A DNA stretch of 37,523 nt from Acetobacteraceae bacterium (GCA_027483995.1 JAIXTK010000429.1:1-37523); one strand, 5' to 3'. Positions 1 to 9,109 are shown, numbered from the stretch's first letter. The notes: generated from the sequence alone by a model not told the origin. A program made the numbers and translations.

Positions 1-308
1 ACAGCCCGGCCACGCACGAGGAATACCGCATGGGCGTGCAGGCGGCCGGCGGCAAGCCGTGCTTCAACGTGCTCTCGCCGGGGCCGGGGCCGATCCCGTC
101 GCGCGAGGAAGCCATCGCGCTGGGCGTGAAGATCGGGACGTACCCCACCATCATGCTCTCGCCGGCGGCCAACGCCATGCTGCAGGGGCTGGCGGCGCTG
201 AAGGCCGGTGGCAATGCCTCTGACCTCGCTCTCTCGGGGGCCGCGCATCGGGAGCTGATGGGGTATCCGGCCTACGATGAGATGGCGAAGCCGTATCGGT
301 TGGACTGA
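1..308 (+). CDS. Isocitrate lyase/PEP mutase family protein, C-terminal part
   Basis: Only the last ~100 residues are in the window; the reading frame is open to the left edge, so the ATG at 30 in the ORF track is an internal Met. The visible part contains FNVLSPGPGPIPS, then EEAIALGVKIGTYPTIMLSPAA and a helical tail ending in PYRLD. This matches the end of the (beta/alpha)8 barrel of the isocitrate lyase/phosphoenolpyruvate mutase superfamily (2-methylisocitrate lyase, oxaloacetate decarboxylase, carboxyphosphonoenolpyruvate mutase types), where the segment after 'LGVK' forms the last barrel strand. The catalytic KKCGH-type loop lies outside the window, so the substrate cannot be named. The stop is followed within a few bases by a composite hairpin repeat, and the next gene is convergent. 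Confidence 0.7.
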   Translation, partial: SPATHEEYRMGVQAAGGKPCFNVLSPGPGPIPSREEAIALGVKIGTYPTIMLSPAANAMLQGLAALKAGGNASDLALSGAAHRELMGYPAYDEMAKPYRLD

Positions 309-311
309 AGC

Positions 312-425
312 AAGGAAGCGGTTCTTTTTTGAAAAAAGAACCAAAAAACTTTCATTCGTTTGCGCCGGGGCTTGCCTCGGCGCAAACGGGTGACGTCTGG
401 TTTGCTTGAGGAACGAGACGAGTCT
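312..425. repeat. Composite hairpin repeat, copy 1
   Basis: This copy fills the convergent gap between the first gene and the amidase. It opens with GGAAGCGGTTCTTTTTTG and the 23-nt near-perfect palindrome at 320-342, followed by CCAAAAAACTT. A G/C-rich hairpin comes next, with 11-base arms CGTTTGCGCCG (357-367) and CGGCGCAAACG (378-388). The right end (GAGTCTTTACTT) resembles the ends of copies 2 and 3, but the second A/T-rich hairpin has been lost. It probably acts as a bidirectional terminator. The relation to the other copies is read directly from the sequence; the terminator role is inferred. Confidence 0.7.
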
Positions 426-1907
426 TTACTTGGTGACGTGAATTCCGGGTATCGCGCCGAACCACTCCGGTTTCGCGCGCTCGATCTGGGCGGCGACCTG
501 GATCAGAACATCCTCCGCGGCGAAGTTGCCGTGCACCTGCACGCCGATCGGCAGGCCGTCCGTGTCCAGCCCCGCCGGAAGCGAGATGCCGGGCATGCCG
601 GTTTCGTTGCCGGGCATGGTGTAGCGGCAGGCATCGGCCAGGCGGGCCATCCAGCTGTCCAGGTCCTCGTCGGCCAGCAGGGAGTAGGGGCCGTTGGCTT
701 CCGGAACGCGGATGGCGAGCGACGGGGTGAGCAGCACGTCGTAGCGCTCCATCAGCCGGCCGAAGCTGCGCGTGGTGGCGTTGTTGGCGGCCATCATGTC
801 GAACACGTCGAACTTGTCGTAGCGGCTATGTGCCTCGAAGTGCCGCCAGGTCATGCGGGAGAGGTAGCGGTTCAGCTCCTGCACCTCCACGCCGCGGGCG
901 CGGGCCATGGCCACGAAGCCGGCCCGGCTGCCGATCCATTGCTGGGTGTAGCCGCGCCACATCACCTCCCAATCGCAGATCGTGGTGTCGTCGATCTCCT
1001 CCACGATGTGGCCCAGCGTCTGCATCAGCACGCCCACCTCGCGCACGCGGGCGGCCACTTGCGGGTCGGTCTCCGTCGCGCGGCCCCAGCTTCCGGTGGA
1101 CAGGCCCACGCGCAGGCGGCCGGGCGCGATCGAGAGTGATTCCACGTAGCCGTGGCGGGGGGCTGCCAGCTTCATGAAGCTGCCGCCGTTCGGCACGCGG
1201 CTGAGGGTTTCATAGGCCGCCGCCGTGTCGCGCACGCTGCGGGTGACCACGCCATCGGCCGCGGTGCGCATCATGTATTCGTTCTGCGCCCAGGGGCGCG
1301 GCACCCGGCCGCGGCTGGCCTTCAGCCCGACCAGCCCGCAGAAGCTGGCCGGAATGCGCGTGGAGCCGCCGCCATCCGACGACAGGCTGATCGGCGTGAC
1401 CCCGGCCGCCACCATCGCCGCCGATCCGCCGGAGGAGCCGCCGGGGGTATGCGCGGGGTTCCATGGGTTGCGGGTGACCTTCACCTCGCCCAGGTAATCC
1501 GTGCTGGTATCGAAGCTCATGCCGAATTCCGGCGAGGTGGAGCGGCCGATCGGCACCAGCCCGGCGGCCAGCACGTTGTCGATCAGCGGGTCGTTCACCG
1601 TGGGCACGAAGCCGGCCCAGAGCCGGCTGCCGCTTTCCTGCCGGCGCCCGGCCATGGCCTGGCCGAGATCCTTCACGAAGACCGGCACGCCATAGAGCAG
1701 GCCGGCCTTGTTGGGGCCGTCGGCATCGGGGTTGGCGATCACGTCCTGGAACAGGCCCAGCACGCCAGAGAGCGTGCCATCCACGCGCGCCACGCCCTCG
1801 GCCACCTGGGCGGCCAGCTCCCTTGGCGAAATCTCGCCCTTGCGCACCAGCGCGGCCAGCGCGGTTGCGTCGTGCTTCGCCCATTCGTCCCAGGCCATTG
1901 CCGGCAT
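426..1907 (-). CDS. Amidase signature family enzyme
   Basis: This is an amidase-signature (AS) family hydrolase of about 493 residues, a normal length. The Ser-cisSer-Lys triad is visible: Lys79 in VFVKDLG, Ser159 in HTPGGSSGGSAA and nucleophile Ser182 in SDGGGSTRIPAS. No signal peptide is evident, so a cytoplasmic enzyme is expected. I prefer the ATG at 1907 (protein MPAMAWDEW) over the upstream GTG at 1925, because GGGAGG lies about 5 nt before it. AS enzymes hydrolyse a wide range of amides, and the sequence does not reveal the substrate. It is not part of a GatCAB set, since no gatC or gatB lies nearby. The gene ends convergently with the first gene, and repeat copy 2 lies in its upstream region. 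Confidence 0.88.
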   Translation of the reverse strand: MPAMAWDEWAKHDATALAALVRKGEISPRELAAQVAEGVARVDGTLSGVLGLFQDVIANPDADGPNKAGLLYGVPVFVKDLGQAMAGRRQESGSRLWAGFVPTVNDPLIDNVLAAGLVPIGRSTSPEFGMSFDTSTDYLGEVKVTRNPWNPAHTPGGSSGGSAAMVAAGVTPISLSSDGGGSTRIPASFCGLVGLKASRGRVPRPWAQNEYMMRTAADGVVTRSVRDTAAAYETLSRVPNGGSFMKLAAPRHGYVESLSIAPGRLRVGLSTGSWGRATETDPQVAARVREVGVLMQTLGHIVEEIDDTTICDWEVMWRGYTQQWIGSRAGFVAMARARGVEVQELNRYLSRMTWRHFEAHSRYDKFDVFDMMAANNATTRSFGRLMERYDVLLTPSLAIRVPEANGPYSLLADEDLDSWMARLADACRYTMPGNETGMPGISLPAGLDTDGLPIGVQVHGNFAAEDVLIQVAAQIERAKPEWFGAIPGIHVTK

Positions 1908-1963
1908 TGTCGCCTCCCCGCACATAGGTTCGGGAGCGTGTCATGGGGGGAAGGAAAGGGTCA

Positions 1964-2096
1964 AGAAACTGCGTTCTTTTTTGAAAAAAAGAACCAAAAA
2001 ACGTTTGGAACTTTGGTCCCGGGTGTTTGAACCGCCTCGGCCCAATGTCCAAAAGTCTTTTTGCTTCTTTTTCTTCAGAAAAAGAAGAGTCTTCCT
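1964..2096. repeat. Composite hairpin repeat, copy 2
   Basis: This is a full-length copy between the amidase start and the sensor-kinase stop. Hairpin A is GTTCTTTTTTG facing AAAAAAAGAAC (1973-1994), followed by CAAAAAACGTTTGG. A variable centre of about 50 nt comes next. Hairpin B is CTTCTTTTTCT-tc-AGAAAAAGAAG (2064-2087), preceded by AAAAGTCTTTTTG and followed by GAGTCTTCCTTA. The two A/T-rich hairpins contrast sharply with the ~70% GC genes. As read on the minus strand, the element would terminate the kinase transcript and also sits where the amidase promoter should be. Confidence 0.75.
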
Positions 2097-2113
2097 TAGT
2101 CCTGCACCAACCG

Positions 2114-4774
2114 CTAAGGCTCCACCCGCGCCAATGCGCGCTCCAGCGCCGCGGTGAGTTCCACCAGCTGGTAGGGCTTGCCCAGCGTTTCCACCGTGGG
2201 CGGCGGCGCGACGCTGGCGGCCTGGCCGCCATATCCGGTGGCCAGCACCACGGCCACCTGCGGGAACTGCGCCCGCAGGGCCTGGGCCAGTTCGTTGCCG
2301 CTCATGCCGCCCGGCAGCACCACATCGGAGAACACCGCGTCCACGGTGGTGCCGTCGCGCAGCATCGCCAGCGCCTGCACCGCGGTGGTGGCGGTGCGGG
2401 CCTGGTAGCCCAGCTCTTCCAGCAGGGAGGCGGCGAATTCGCCGGCGGCCACGTTGTCTTCGACCACCAGCACGGACTTGCCCTTGGGCGTGCGCAGGGA
2501 GCCGATGGCCGTGGCGTCGCCGCTGCCGGGGACTGCCGCGGCGCGCGGCAGCTTGATGGTGACGGTGGTGCCGAGGCCCGGCGTGCTGTCCAGCCGCAAA
2601 TCGCCGCCGGACTGGCGGGCGAAGCCGAACACCTGGGGCAGGCCGAGCCCGGTGCCGCGCCCGGCTTCCTTGGTGGTGAAGAAGGGCTCCAGCGCGCGTG
2701 CCAGCACCGTTTGCGGCATGCCCATGCCGGCATCCACCACGTCCAGGCACACATAATCGCCGGCCTGGCGCCCCTCCATGGCCGGCAGGGTCGCGTTGCG
2801 CGTGCGCAGCAGCAGCCGCCCGCCCTTTGGCATGGCATCGCGCGCGTTCATCGCGAGGTTCAGTACGGCCAGTTCCGTCTGGCCCGGATCGGCGTGGACC
2901 TGCCAGAGGTCGGGTGCCAGCGCCGTTTCCACCTGCACCAGGCCGCCCAGTGTTTGGCGCAGCAGGGCTGACATGCCGACGATGCGGGCATTGAGGCTGA
3001 AGGTCTGCGGCACCAGCGGCTGCTGCCGCGCGAAGGCCAGCAAGCGCCCGGTGAGTTCGCGTGCCGTCTCGCCCGCGCGTTCCATGCCTTCCAGCACGGC
3101 GACGCGGCGCGACTCCGTGATCCCTGGCCGGCGCAGCAGGGCGGCGCCGCTGCCGATCACCTGCAGCAGGTTGTTGAAATCATGCGCCACCCCGCCGACC
3201 AGCTGGCCGAGGGCGGCCAGCTTCTCGTGCTGGTGCACGGCTTCCTCCGCACGGCGCGTCTCGTCGGCGGTGCGCAGCAGGGCGGTGGTGCGCGCCTCCA
3301 CCAGCGCTTCCTGCTCGGCGTGGCTGCGCGCCAGCGTTTCGCGTGCCGCGTGCTCGGCGGTCATGTCTTGCACCGAGATGGCCAGGCGTTCCGCATCCAG
3401 CCGGACCACGGCGTTGCGGAACCAGCCGTTGAAGCGGCTGTTGCGCAGTTCCAGGTCCACCTCCCCGCCAGGTTCCGCACCGGCGAGGATGCGGCAGTAG
3501 CGCGGGAACAGCCGTGTGTCGGTGCGCGCCGCCGGCACCTGCGCCAGAAGCCGCACGCCCTGCAGCGCGCCGTTGGGCACGGCCACGGCGCGGTGCGCGG
3601 CGGGGTTGGCGTATTCCACCTCGAAATCCACCACATGGCCCTGGCTGTCGCGCACCGCGCGATGGATCGCGAAGCCGATCGGCGACAGTTCCTGGAAGGC
3701 GCGGAAGCGTGCCTCGCTGGCCTGCAGCGCCTCTGTGCGTTCGGACGCGCGCCGCTCCAGCAGGGCGTTGGCCTCTGCCAGCCGGCGCTGGCCGCGCCAG
3801 ACCAGCCGGGCCAGCGTGACCAGAGCCGCCATGGCCGGCAGGGCGATCAACAGGTGGAACAGCGCCTCCTGCCGCCAGGCGGCCAGGATGGCGGCGCGGT
3901 CGCGCCCGGCGCCCACCAGGATGCCGGGCCAGCCTTCCACGGCGCGGAAGGCGATCAGCCGGGGCGTGTTGTCCACGCGGGAGCGCGCCAGCACCACGCC
4001 GCGATCGGCGCTGCGCAGGGCCTGGGCCAGCGTGCCATCCGCGGGCAGTTGCGGCAGCGGCTGGTGGAAGGCCGGGTGGCGCGCCAGCACGTGGCCGTCG
4101 CTGCGGATCGCCGCCAGCGAATCCTGCGGGCCCAACAGGAGCCGGCCCAGCCCTTCGGACACCAGCCTGGGATCGACGGAGACGTTCACCTGGCCCTGGA
4201 AGGCGTTGTTCGCCGCAGTGCCGGTATCGCGCCGCGGCCGGGCGACGGCGAAGAACATGTTGTTCTCCGCGCGGCCGAGATACACGCGGCTCACCACTGT
4301 GGCCGGCGGGTTCGGCCCGGCCAGCAGCAGGTGGAACTCCCGGTCGGCGATGGAGATGCGCGGCACTGGCGCCATGGAGGCGCTGAGCAGCAGCATCCCC
4401 TCGGGATAGCTCACACTGGCGGTGGAAACCTGCGGCAGCTCCGGCACGATGGCACGCAGCCGGGCGTGCAATGCCGCCTCCTGCGCGCGGATCTCCGCAT
4501 CCGACAGGCCGCGCAGCAGGTCGTTCACCCGGTCGGCGGCGGCGCGGTGCCCATCCAGCACGCGGTGCATGTATTCGGCGGCGGAATCGGCGGCATGGGA
4601 GAGTTCCGAGCGCGCGGTTTCCCAGGTGCCGCGCCAGGCCAGCCAGGATCCGGCGCCGGCCATCAGCAGCGGCAGCATCACCGCCCCGGCCAACAGCCAG
4701 GGGAGCGGCGCCACCGCGCGGCGCAGGCGGAAGACGCCCGGCCCGGTCTGCGGCGTCTCCACGGCGATGCTCAT
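2114..4774 (-). CDS. Hybrid sensor histidine kinase with receiver domain
   Basis: The protein has 886 residues from the ATG at 4774; the ORF runs further upstream but loses protein character there. The order of parts is a cytoplasmic N-terminus, a TM helix (~24-47), a periplasmic sensor of about 250 residues that looks Cache-like (AAIRSDGHVLARHP near its end), TM2 (~304-326), a PAS-like domain (~352-470), and HisKA with phospho-acceptor His531 in GGVAHDFNNLLQ. The HATPase follows, with N box NLAMNARDAM (Asn643), DAGMGM, FFTTKEAGRGTGLGL and, from ~767, a receiver with VEDN and phospho-acceptor Asp817 in FSDVVLPGG. The HDFNN type of H box is typical of HisKA hybrid kinases whose own receiver has no output domain. 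No partner response regulator lies nearby, so it is an orphan here. The ligand is unknown. Confidence 0.92.
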   Translation of the reverse strand: MSIAVETPQTGPGVFRLRRAVAPLPWLLAGAVMLPLLMAGAGSWLAWRGTWETARSELSHAADSAAEYMHRVLDGHRAAADRVNDLLRGLSDAEIRAQEAALHARLRAIVPELPQVSTASVSYPEGMLLLSASMAPVPRISIADREFHLLLAGPNPPATVVSRVYLGRAENNMFFAVARPRRDTGTAANNAFQGQVNVSVDPRLVSEGLGRLLLGPQDSLAAIRSDGHVLARHPAFHQPLPQLPADGTLAQALRSADRGVVLARSRVDNTPRLIAFRAVEGWPGILVGAGRDRAAILAAWRQEALFHLLIALPAMAALVTLARLVWRGQRRLAEANALLERRASERTEALQASEARFRAFQELSPIGFAIHRAVRDSQGHVVDFEVEYANPAAHRAVAVPNGALQGVRLLAQVPAARTDTRLFPRYCRILAGAEPGGEVDLELRNSRFNGWFRNAVVRLDAERLAISVQDMTAEHAARETLARSHAEQEALVEARTTALLRTADETRRAEEAVHQHEKLAALGQLVGGVAHDFNNLLQVIGSGAALLRRPGITESRRVAVLEGMERAGETARELTGRLLAFARQQPLVPQTFSLNARIVGMSALLRQTLGGLVQVETALAPDLWQVHADPGQTELAVLNLAMNARDAMPKGGRLLLRTRNATLPAMEGRQAGDYVCLDVVDAGMGMPQTVLARALEPFFTTKEAGRGTGLGLPQVFGFARQSGGDLRLDSTPGLGTTVTIKLPRAAAVPGSGDATAIGSLRTPKGKSVLVVEDNVAAGEFAASLLEELGYQARTATTAVQALAMLRDGTTVDAVFSDVVLPGGMSGNELAQALRAQFPQVAVVLATGYGGQAASVAPPPTVETLGKPYQLVELTAALERALARVEP

Positions 4775-5072
4775 TCGGTCCTCGGCTCCCTGCAGCGTGT
4801 CGCCGTGCCAGCCCCCTTGGGGCGAAGCGCGGTCGGGCCCCGGTGCCGGCGGGCCTCTTCCTGCGGCGTCTCCCATGGAGCTGCGGCCGCATACGATGAT
4901 TCGGGCCGGTACGACGGCCCTGTCAAGCAAAGCTCCATTGTGGCTCTGGCACCGTTGCGGCGCTGCATGTGCGGTGCCGCACGCCAATGCGTGCCGCCGC
5001 GCCCCGATTCCGGTGGCCCATCCGCCCGTTGGCGGCTTTGCGCGGTCGTTGCGGAAATCTACCGGGGCGGCT
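4775..5072. other. Gene-free stretch upstream of the sensor kinase
   Basis: These 298 bases separate the kinase start from the end of xylB. The short ORFs that cross them have no family resemblance and poor start contexts. I see no tRNA, palindrome or convincing sigma-70 promoter. The stretch presumably holds the kinase promoter and 5' leader, with GAGG just upstream of the kinase ATG. Confidence 0.4.
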
Positions 5073-6530
5073 TCACGATCCCGCGAGCCCGCGTGCCGGG
5101 CGCAAAGGCCGCAGTGCCGCATACAGCGCGCGATGCACCGCCCGGCGCGGCGCCAATGCCTCCTGCAGCTTTGGGTCCGGCGCGTGCACCGCCGCCACCG
5201 GCAGGGGCGTGAACACCTCTTCCGCCGTGCCGTCTCCGGCCGCCACACGGGCCAGCCGCGCCGCGCCCAGCGCGGAGCCGACCTCGCCGCCATGCACGGT
5301 GGCCACCGGCAGATCGAGGGACGCGGCCAGCAGCCGCATCCAGGCCGGCGAGCGGGCGCCGCCACTGATCGCCACCAGCGGGGCCATGGGTGCGCCGCGC
5401 GCGGCCAGCACCTCCATGCCGTCGGCCAGGGTGAAGGCCACGCCTTCCAGCACCGCGCGGGCGAGGTCGCCGCGGCCATGGGCGGCGCGCAGGCCGACGA
5501 AGGCTGCCTCGGCGCCGGGGTCGTTGTGCGGCGTGCGTTCCCCGGTCAGGTGCGGCAGGAAGACCGGCGGCGCCTCGGCGCTCTGCTCCATTTCCGCCAG
5601 CAGCGCCGCTTCGTTCGCGGCCCCGGTGGCGCGGGTGATCCAGGCCAGCGCGGAGGCGCCGGAGAGCGAGACGGTCATGCGGTGCCAGACATCGGGCACG
5701 CAGTGGCAGAAGGCATGCACGGTGCGGTCGGGGTCCGGCAGGAAGCCGGCGTCGCACACGAACAGCACGGCCGAGGTGCCGAGTGCGACGAAGCCCTGGC
5801 CCGGGCGCACGCAGCCGAGGGCGGCTGCCCCCGCGGCCTGGTCGCCCGCGCCGCCGGCGATGGGGATACCCGGGGGCAGGCCCCAGGCGGCGGCCACCTC
5901 CGCGCGGAGCCGCCCGGCGGGGGCGGTGCCTTCCACCAGGGCGGGCATGTGATCCGGCGAAAGCCCGGTCGCGGCCAGCATCGTGCCGGACCAGCGCCGG
6001 GCGCCGACATCCAGCCAGAGCGTGCCGGCGGCGTCGGACATATCCGTGATGGCCTCCCCGCTCATGCGCAGGCGCAGCCAGTCCTTGGGCAGCAGCACGC
6101 GGCGTGTGGCGGCGAAGATAGTGGGCTCGTGGGCGCGCACCCAGAGCAGCTTCGGCGCGGTGAAGCCGGGCATGGCGAGGTTGCCGGTAGCGGCCCGCAC
6201 GCCGGCCGCCTCTAGCCTCTCGCATTCGGCGGCGCAGCGCCCATCGTTCCACAGGATCGCCGGGCGCAGCACGCGGTCTGCGCCATCCAGCAGCACGGCC
6301 CCGTGCATCTGGCCGGAGAGGCCGATGGCGCGCACGCGCGACAAATCCATGCCCAGCCCTGCCACGGCCTGGCCCGTGGCGCGCCACCAGTCCTCGGGGT
6401 TCTGCTCGCTCCAGAGCGGGCGCGGGAAGGAACTCGGCACCGGCGCGGAGGCCTGGGCCAGCAAACTGCCGTCCATCCCGGTCAGCACCGCCTTCACCGC
6501 CGAGGTGCCGAGATCGATCCCCAGATGCAT
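5073..6530 (-). CDS. xylB: Xylulokinase (FGGY family)
   Basis: This enzyme phosphorylates D-xylulose to D-xylulose 5-phosphate with ATP. The 485 residues match the usual XylB length (E. coli 484). The N-terminal phosphate-binding loop MHLGIDLGTSAVKAVL is present, then LSGQMHGAVLLD (substrate loop), AILWNDGR, PKDWLRLRMSGE and GGAGDQAAGA, with Asp230 aligning with the catalytic Asp of XylB. The C-terminal ATP-site segment is ISGGARSPAWMRLL. The start at 6530 has GGGAGGAA 7 nt upstream; the ORF-track start at 6620 would overlap the divergent amidase. No xylose isomerase or sugar ABC transporter is next to it, so a related ketose or polyol as true substrate cannot be excluded. It is transcribed divergently from the second amidase across about 82 bp. 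Confidence 0.88.
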   Translation of the reverse strand: MHLGIDLGTSAVKAVLTGMDGSLLAQASAPVPSSFPRPLWSEQNPEDWWRATGQAVAGLGMDLSRVRAIGLSGQMHGAVLLDGADRVLRPAILWNDGRCAAECERLEAAGVRAATGNLAMPGFTAPKLLWVRAHEPTIFAATRRVLLPKDWLRLRMSGEAITDMSDAAGTLWLDVGARRWSGTMLAATGLSPDHMPALVEGTAPAGRLRAEVAAAWGLPPGIPIAGGAGDQAAGAAALGCVRPGQGFVALGTSAVLFVCDAGFLPDPDRTVHAFCHCVPDVWHRMTVSLSGASALAWITRATGAANEAALLAEMEQSAEAPPVFLPHLTGERTPHNDPGAEAAFVGLRAAHGRGDLARAVLEGVAFTLADGMEVLAARGAPMAPLVAISGGARSPAWMRLLAASLDLPVATVHGGEVGSALGAARLARVAAGDGTAEEVFTPLPVAAVHAPDPKLQEALAPRRAVHRALYAALRPLRPARGLAGS

Positions 6531-6612
6531 CGCGCCGTTCCTCCCACGCGCACCCTGGCATGCCGGCCCGGCCCCGCCTACCATTCCGGCCTCAGCACCG
6601 CAGGAGGCCCGG

Positions 6613-7929
6613 ATGTCCACCTATGCCACACTCAGCCGCGGCTTTGCCGAGGGGATCGGCTCCCCGCGCGACCTGCTGGAAACCTGCCTCGCCCGCATCG
6701 AGGAGCGCGAACCGGTGGTGCGCGCCTTCGCGACGGTCGGTGCGGAGGCCGCCCGCCGCGCCGCGGATGCATCGACCGCCCGTTGGCGCGCCGGCACGCC
6801 GCTTTCGGCGATCGACGGCATGCCGATCGCGCTGAAGGACATCCTGGAAACCGCCGACCTGCCGACCGGCTTCGGCTCGCCGATCTTCGAGGGCAAGCAC
6901 TCTGGCCGCGATTCCGCCGTGGCCTGGGCGCTGCGCCGGGCCGGGGCGGTGATCGTCGGCAAGGCGGTGACCACCGAGTTCGCCGACATGGTGCCGGGCC
7001 CCACCACCAATCCGCATGACCCCACGCGGACACCCGGCGGCTCCTCCTCCGGCTCGGCTGCCGCGGTGGCCGCCGGCATGGTGCCGGTGGCCTTCGGCAG
7101 CCAGGTTGTTGGCTCCATCCTGCGCCCGGCCAGCTTCTGCGGCGTGTTCGGCTTCAAGCCCAGCTTCGGCGCCATCAACCGCGGCGGCATCAGCGACCAG
7201 TTCAGCCAGAACGCGCTCGGCACGCTGTCGGCCACGCTGGAGGATGGCTGGGCGGTGTGCCACGTGGTGGCCAGCATCGCCGGCGGCGACCCCGGCCACC
7301 CGCCCTTCACCGGCGGCGGGGTGCCCGAGGCACCGCGCAAGCCCGGCACGCTGGCCGTGCTGCAGACCGCGGGCTGGGCCGTGGCCGAGCCCGGCGCGAT
7401 CGATGCGTTCCAGGATTTCCTGCGCCGCCTGGCCGCCGACGGCGTTCATCTGATCGACCGCACCACCTCTGCGCGGGTCGCCCTGCTGGAGGAGGCGATC
7501 GCGGACGCCAGCCCGATCTCCCAGGCGATCAACCATTGGGAAAAGGCCTGGCCGCTGGCGGAGCTGGAAACCCGCCATGGCGAGGGCGTCAGCGCCCATC
7601 TGCGCAACGGCATCGCCGCGGGAAGGAACATGACGGCCGAGGAATACCGCGTGCTGCTGCACCGGCGGGACATGATGCGCGAGCGGCTCGTCCTGCTGGC
7701 CGATGTGGCCGATGCCTGCATCACGCTCGCCGCCCCTGGCCCGGCGCCGGTGGGGCTGGCCTCTACCGGCAACTCCATCTTCAACGCGCCCGGCTCTGCC
7801 CTGCGCTGCCCGGCGATCTCCGTGCCGAAGCTTTCGGTTGGCGGCCTGCCGCTGGGCGTGCAGCTGCTCGGGCAGCCGCTGGGTGAGCGCGCGCTCTCGG
7901 GCGTGGCCGCCTATGTGGCGGGGCTGTAG
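6613..7929 (+). CDS. Amidase signature family enzyme
   Basis: The 438-residue AS-family hydrolase shows Lys75 in PIALKDIL, Ser145 in TPGGSSSGSAAA and the nucleophile Ser168 in QVVGSILRPAS. The usual glycine before GS is Val here, a small departure from the common QTGGSI motif. AGGAGG lies 6 nt before the ATG at 6613, which settles the start within the longer ORF. It is shorter than the first amidase and only distantly similar, so the two are not a recent duplication. The family acts on amides, carbamates or allophanate-type substrates in the cytoplasm. Neighbours give no clue to the substrate. Confidence 0.88.
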   Translation: MSTYATLSRGFAEGIGSPRDLLETCLARIEEREPVVRAFATVGAEAARRAADASTARWRAGTPLSAIDGMPIALKDILETADLPTGFGSPIFEGKHSGRDSAVAWALRRAGAVIVGKAVTTEFADMVPGPTTNPHDPTRTPGGSSSGSAAAVAAGMVPVAFGSQVVGSILRPASFCGVFGFKPSFGAINRGGISDQFSQNALGTLSATLEDGWAVCHVVASIAGGDPGHPPFTGGGVPEAPRKPGTLAVLQTAGWAVAEPGAIDAFQDFLRRLAADGVHLIDRTTSARVALLEEAIADASPISQAINHWEKAWPLAELETRHGEGVSAHLRNGIAAGRNMTAEEYRVLLHRRDMMRERLVLLADVADACITLAAPGPAPVGLASTGNSIFNAPGSALRCPAISVPKLSVGGLPLGVQLLGQPLGERALSGVAAYVAGL

Positions 7930-8015
7930 GGCGAAGCCGTCACGAACACGTCGATTGTGCCCATCCGCAACGTCTGGCTAGCATCCTTCCTGCGATCCAG
8001 CAGGGGGGATGGGGC

Positions 8016-8831
8016 ATGGCCGGAAAGCCGGAGTTTGCCGGGGTAGGCCGGCCGATGAGCGAGGCCGGCATGGCCGCCGCGCTGGTGGCCATGGAGCTGG
8101 ACCCGGTGGCGGATCTGCCCGTGCTGTGGTCGGTGCTGACGGTGGAAAGCCGCGGCTTCGGCTTCCAGGCCGATCGCCGGCCCAAGCTGCTGTTCGAGCG
8201 CCACATCTTCCACAAGGAAACCGGTGGCCGCTTCGCGGCCGCAGCGCCGGACCTCTCCGCCCCCGCGGGCGGCGGCTATATCGGCGGCGCCGCGGAATAT
8301 GACCGGCTGGGCCGCGCACTCGCCCTGCTGAAGGCCGCGGGTGTGCCCGCCGAGCCGGCGCTGCGCAGCGCCAGCTGGGGTCTGGGCCAGGTGATGGGCT
8401 TCAACGCCGTGGCCGCCGGCTTCGCCAGCGCGGCGGACATGGTGGCCCGCATGGCCGAGGGCGAGGACTGGCAGCTGCTTGGCATGGCGAAGTTCATCGT
8501 TGCCAACCGCCTGAACCGCCATCTGGCCAAGCGCGACTGGGCCGCCTTCGCCCGCGGCTATAACGGGCCGGCGTTCTGGCAGAACCAGTACGACGTGAAG
8601 CTGAAGAGCGCCTTCGAAAAGTTCAGCAGCGGCGTGGGGCGAGACTTGGGCGCCCGCACCGCCCAGGCGGCGCTGGTCTATCTCGGCTACACCCCGGGCG
8701 ACCCCGATGGCGTGGTGGGCCAGAACACCCGCAACGCCATCGCCGCCTTCCGCAAGGCGGAAGGCCTGCCCAAGGGCGATGCGCTGGACCCTGCCACCAC
8801 CACCGCGCTGATGGCCAAGGCGGGGCTTTAG
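8016..8831 (+). CDS. N-acetylmuramidase-type endolysin with peptidoglycan-binding domain
   Basis: The 271-residue protein begins with an N-acetylmuramidase domain (DUF3380 type, ~18-190). The likely catalytic Glu44 is in LTVESRGFGF, followed by DRRPKLLFERHIFH and ASWGLGQVMGFN, both characteristic of the family. A PG_binding_1 domain follows (~203-270) with YTPGDPDGVVGQNTRNAIAAFRKAEGL. It should cleave the glycan backbone of peptidoglycan. No signal peptide is visible, as for many phage endolysins, but no holin, spanin or phage structural gene is nearby. It may be a domesticated or orphan lysin; how it would reach the wall is unclear. Confidence 0.85.
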   Translation: MAGKPEFAGVGRPMSEAGMAAALVAMELDPVADLPVLWSVLTVESRGFGFQADRRPKLLFERHIFHKETGGRFAAAAPDLSAPAGGGYIGGAAEYDRLGRALALLKAAGVPAEPALRSASWGLGQVMGFNAVAAGFASAADMVARMAEGEDWQLLGMAKFIVANRLNRHLAKRDWAAFARGYNGPAFWQNQYDVKLKSAFEKFSSGVGRDLGARTAQAALVYLGYTPGDPDGVVGQNTRNAIAAFRKAEGLPKGDALDPATTTALMAKAGL

Positions 8832-8834
8832 CCT

Positions 8835-9043
8835 TTACGGCGCCACCAGCTCGCGCGTGATCTCCGCCGGGCTGGCGGCCCCCGGCAGCGCCATCGCGGG
8901 TCGAACTCGTGCCGCAGCAGTGCCAGCGCCCGCGCGGCACCGTCCTGCCCGTAGGTGGCCGCGCGCAGGTCGGCGATGGCGCGGCAGTCCAACGCAGCCA
9001 TCTCGGTCCCCTGGCGTTGCGGCAAGCGAGGCACATCCTGCAC
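8835..9043 (-). pseudogene. Possible frameshifted small gene
   Basis: In one minus-strand frame the sequence reads like a real protein (TEMAALDCRAIADLRAATY, then ARALALLRHEFDP). It then turns into Arg/Trp/Pro-rich shadow-like residues, exactly where the next frame picks up with MALPGAASPAEITRELVAP and a stop at 8835. Joining the two frames at the 'gacccgcgatgg' junction gives a coherent ~68-residue product convergent with the muramidase gene. I do not recognise a family. It could be a true frameshift, a sequencing error or chance. Confidence 0.3.
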
Positions 9044-9109
9044 CGGCGCACCCCTTCAACGGCGCCGGGCTTCTCGGCTAGCCTGAACCGGATACAGGGA
9101 GAACAGGCC

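Noticed and set aside
360-2030. Plus-strand ORFs opposite the first amidase
   Set aside because: Their composition (Ala/Gly/His/Arg-rich) is that of reverse-strand shadows of a high-GC gene, and the amidase on the minus strand carries its full catalytic triad.
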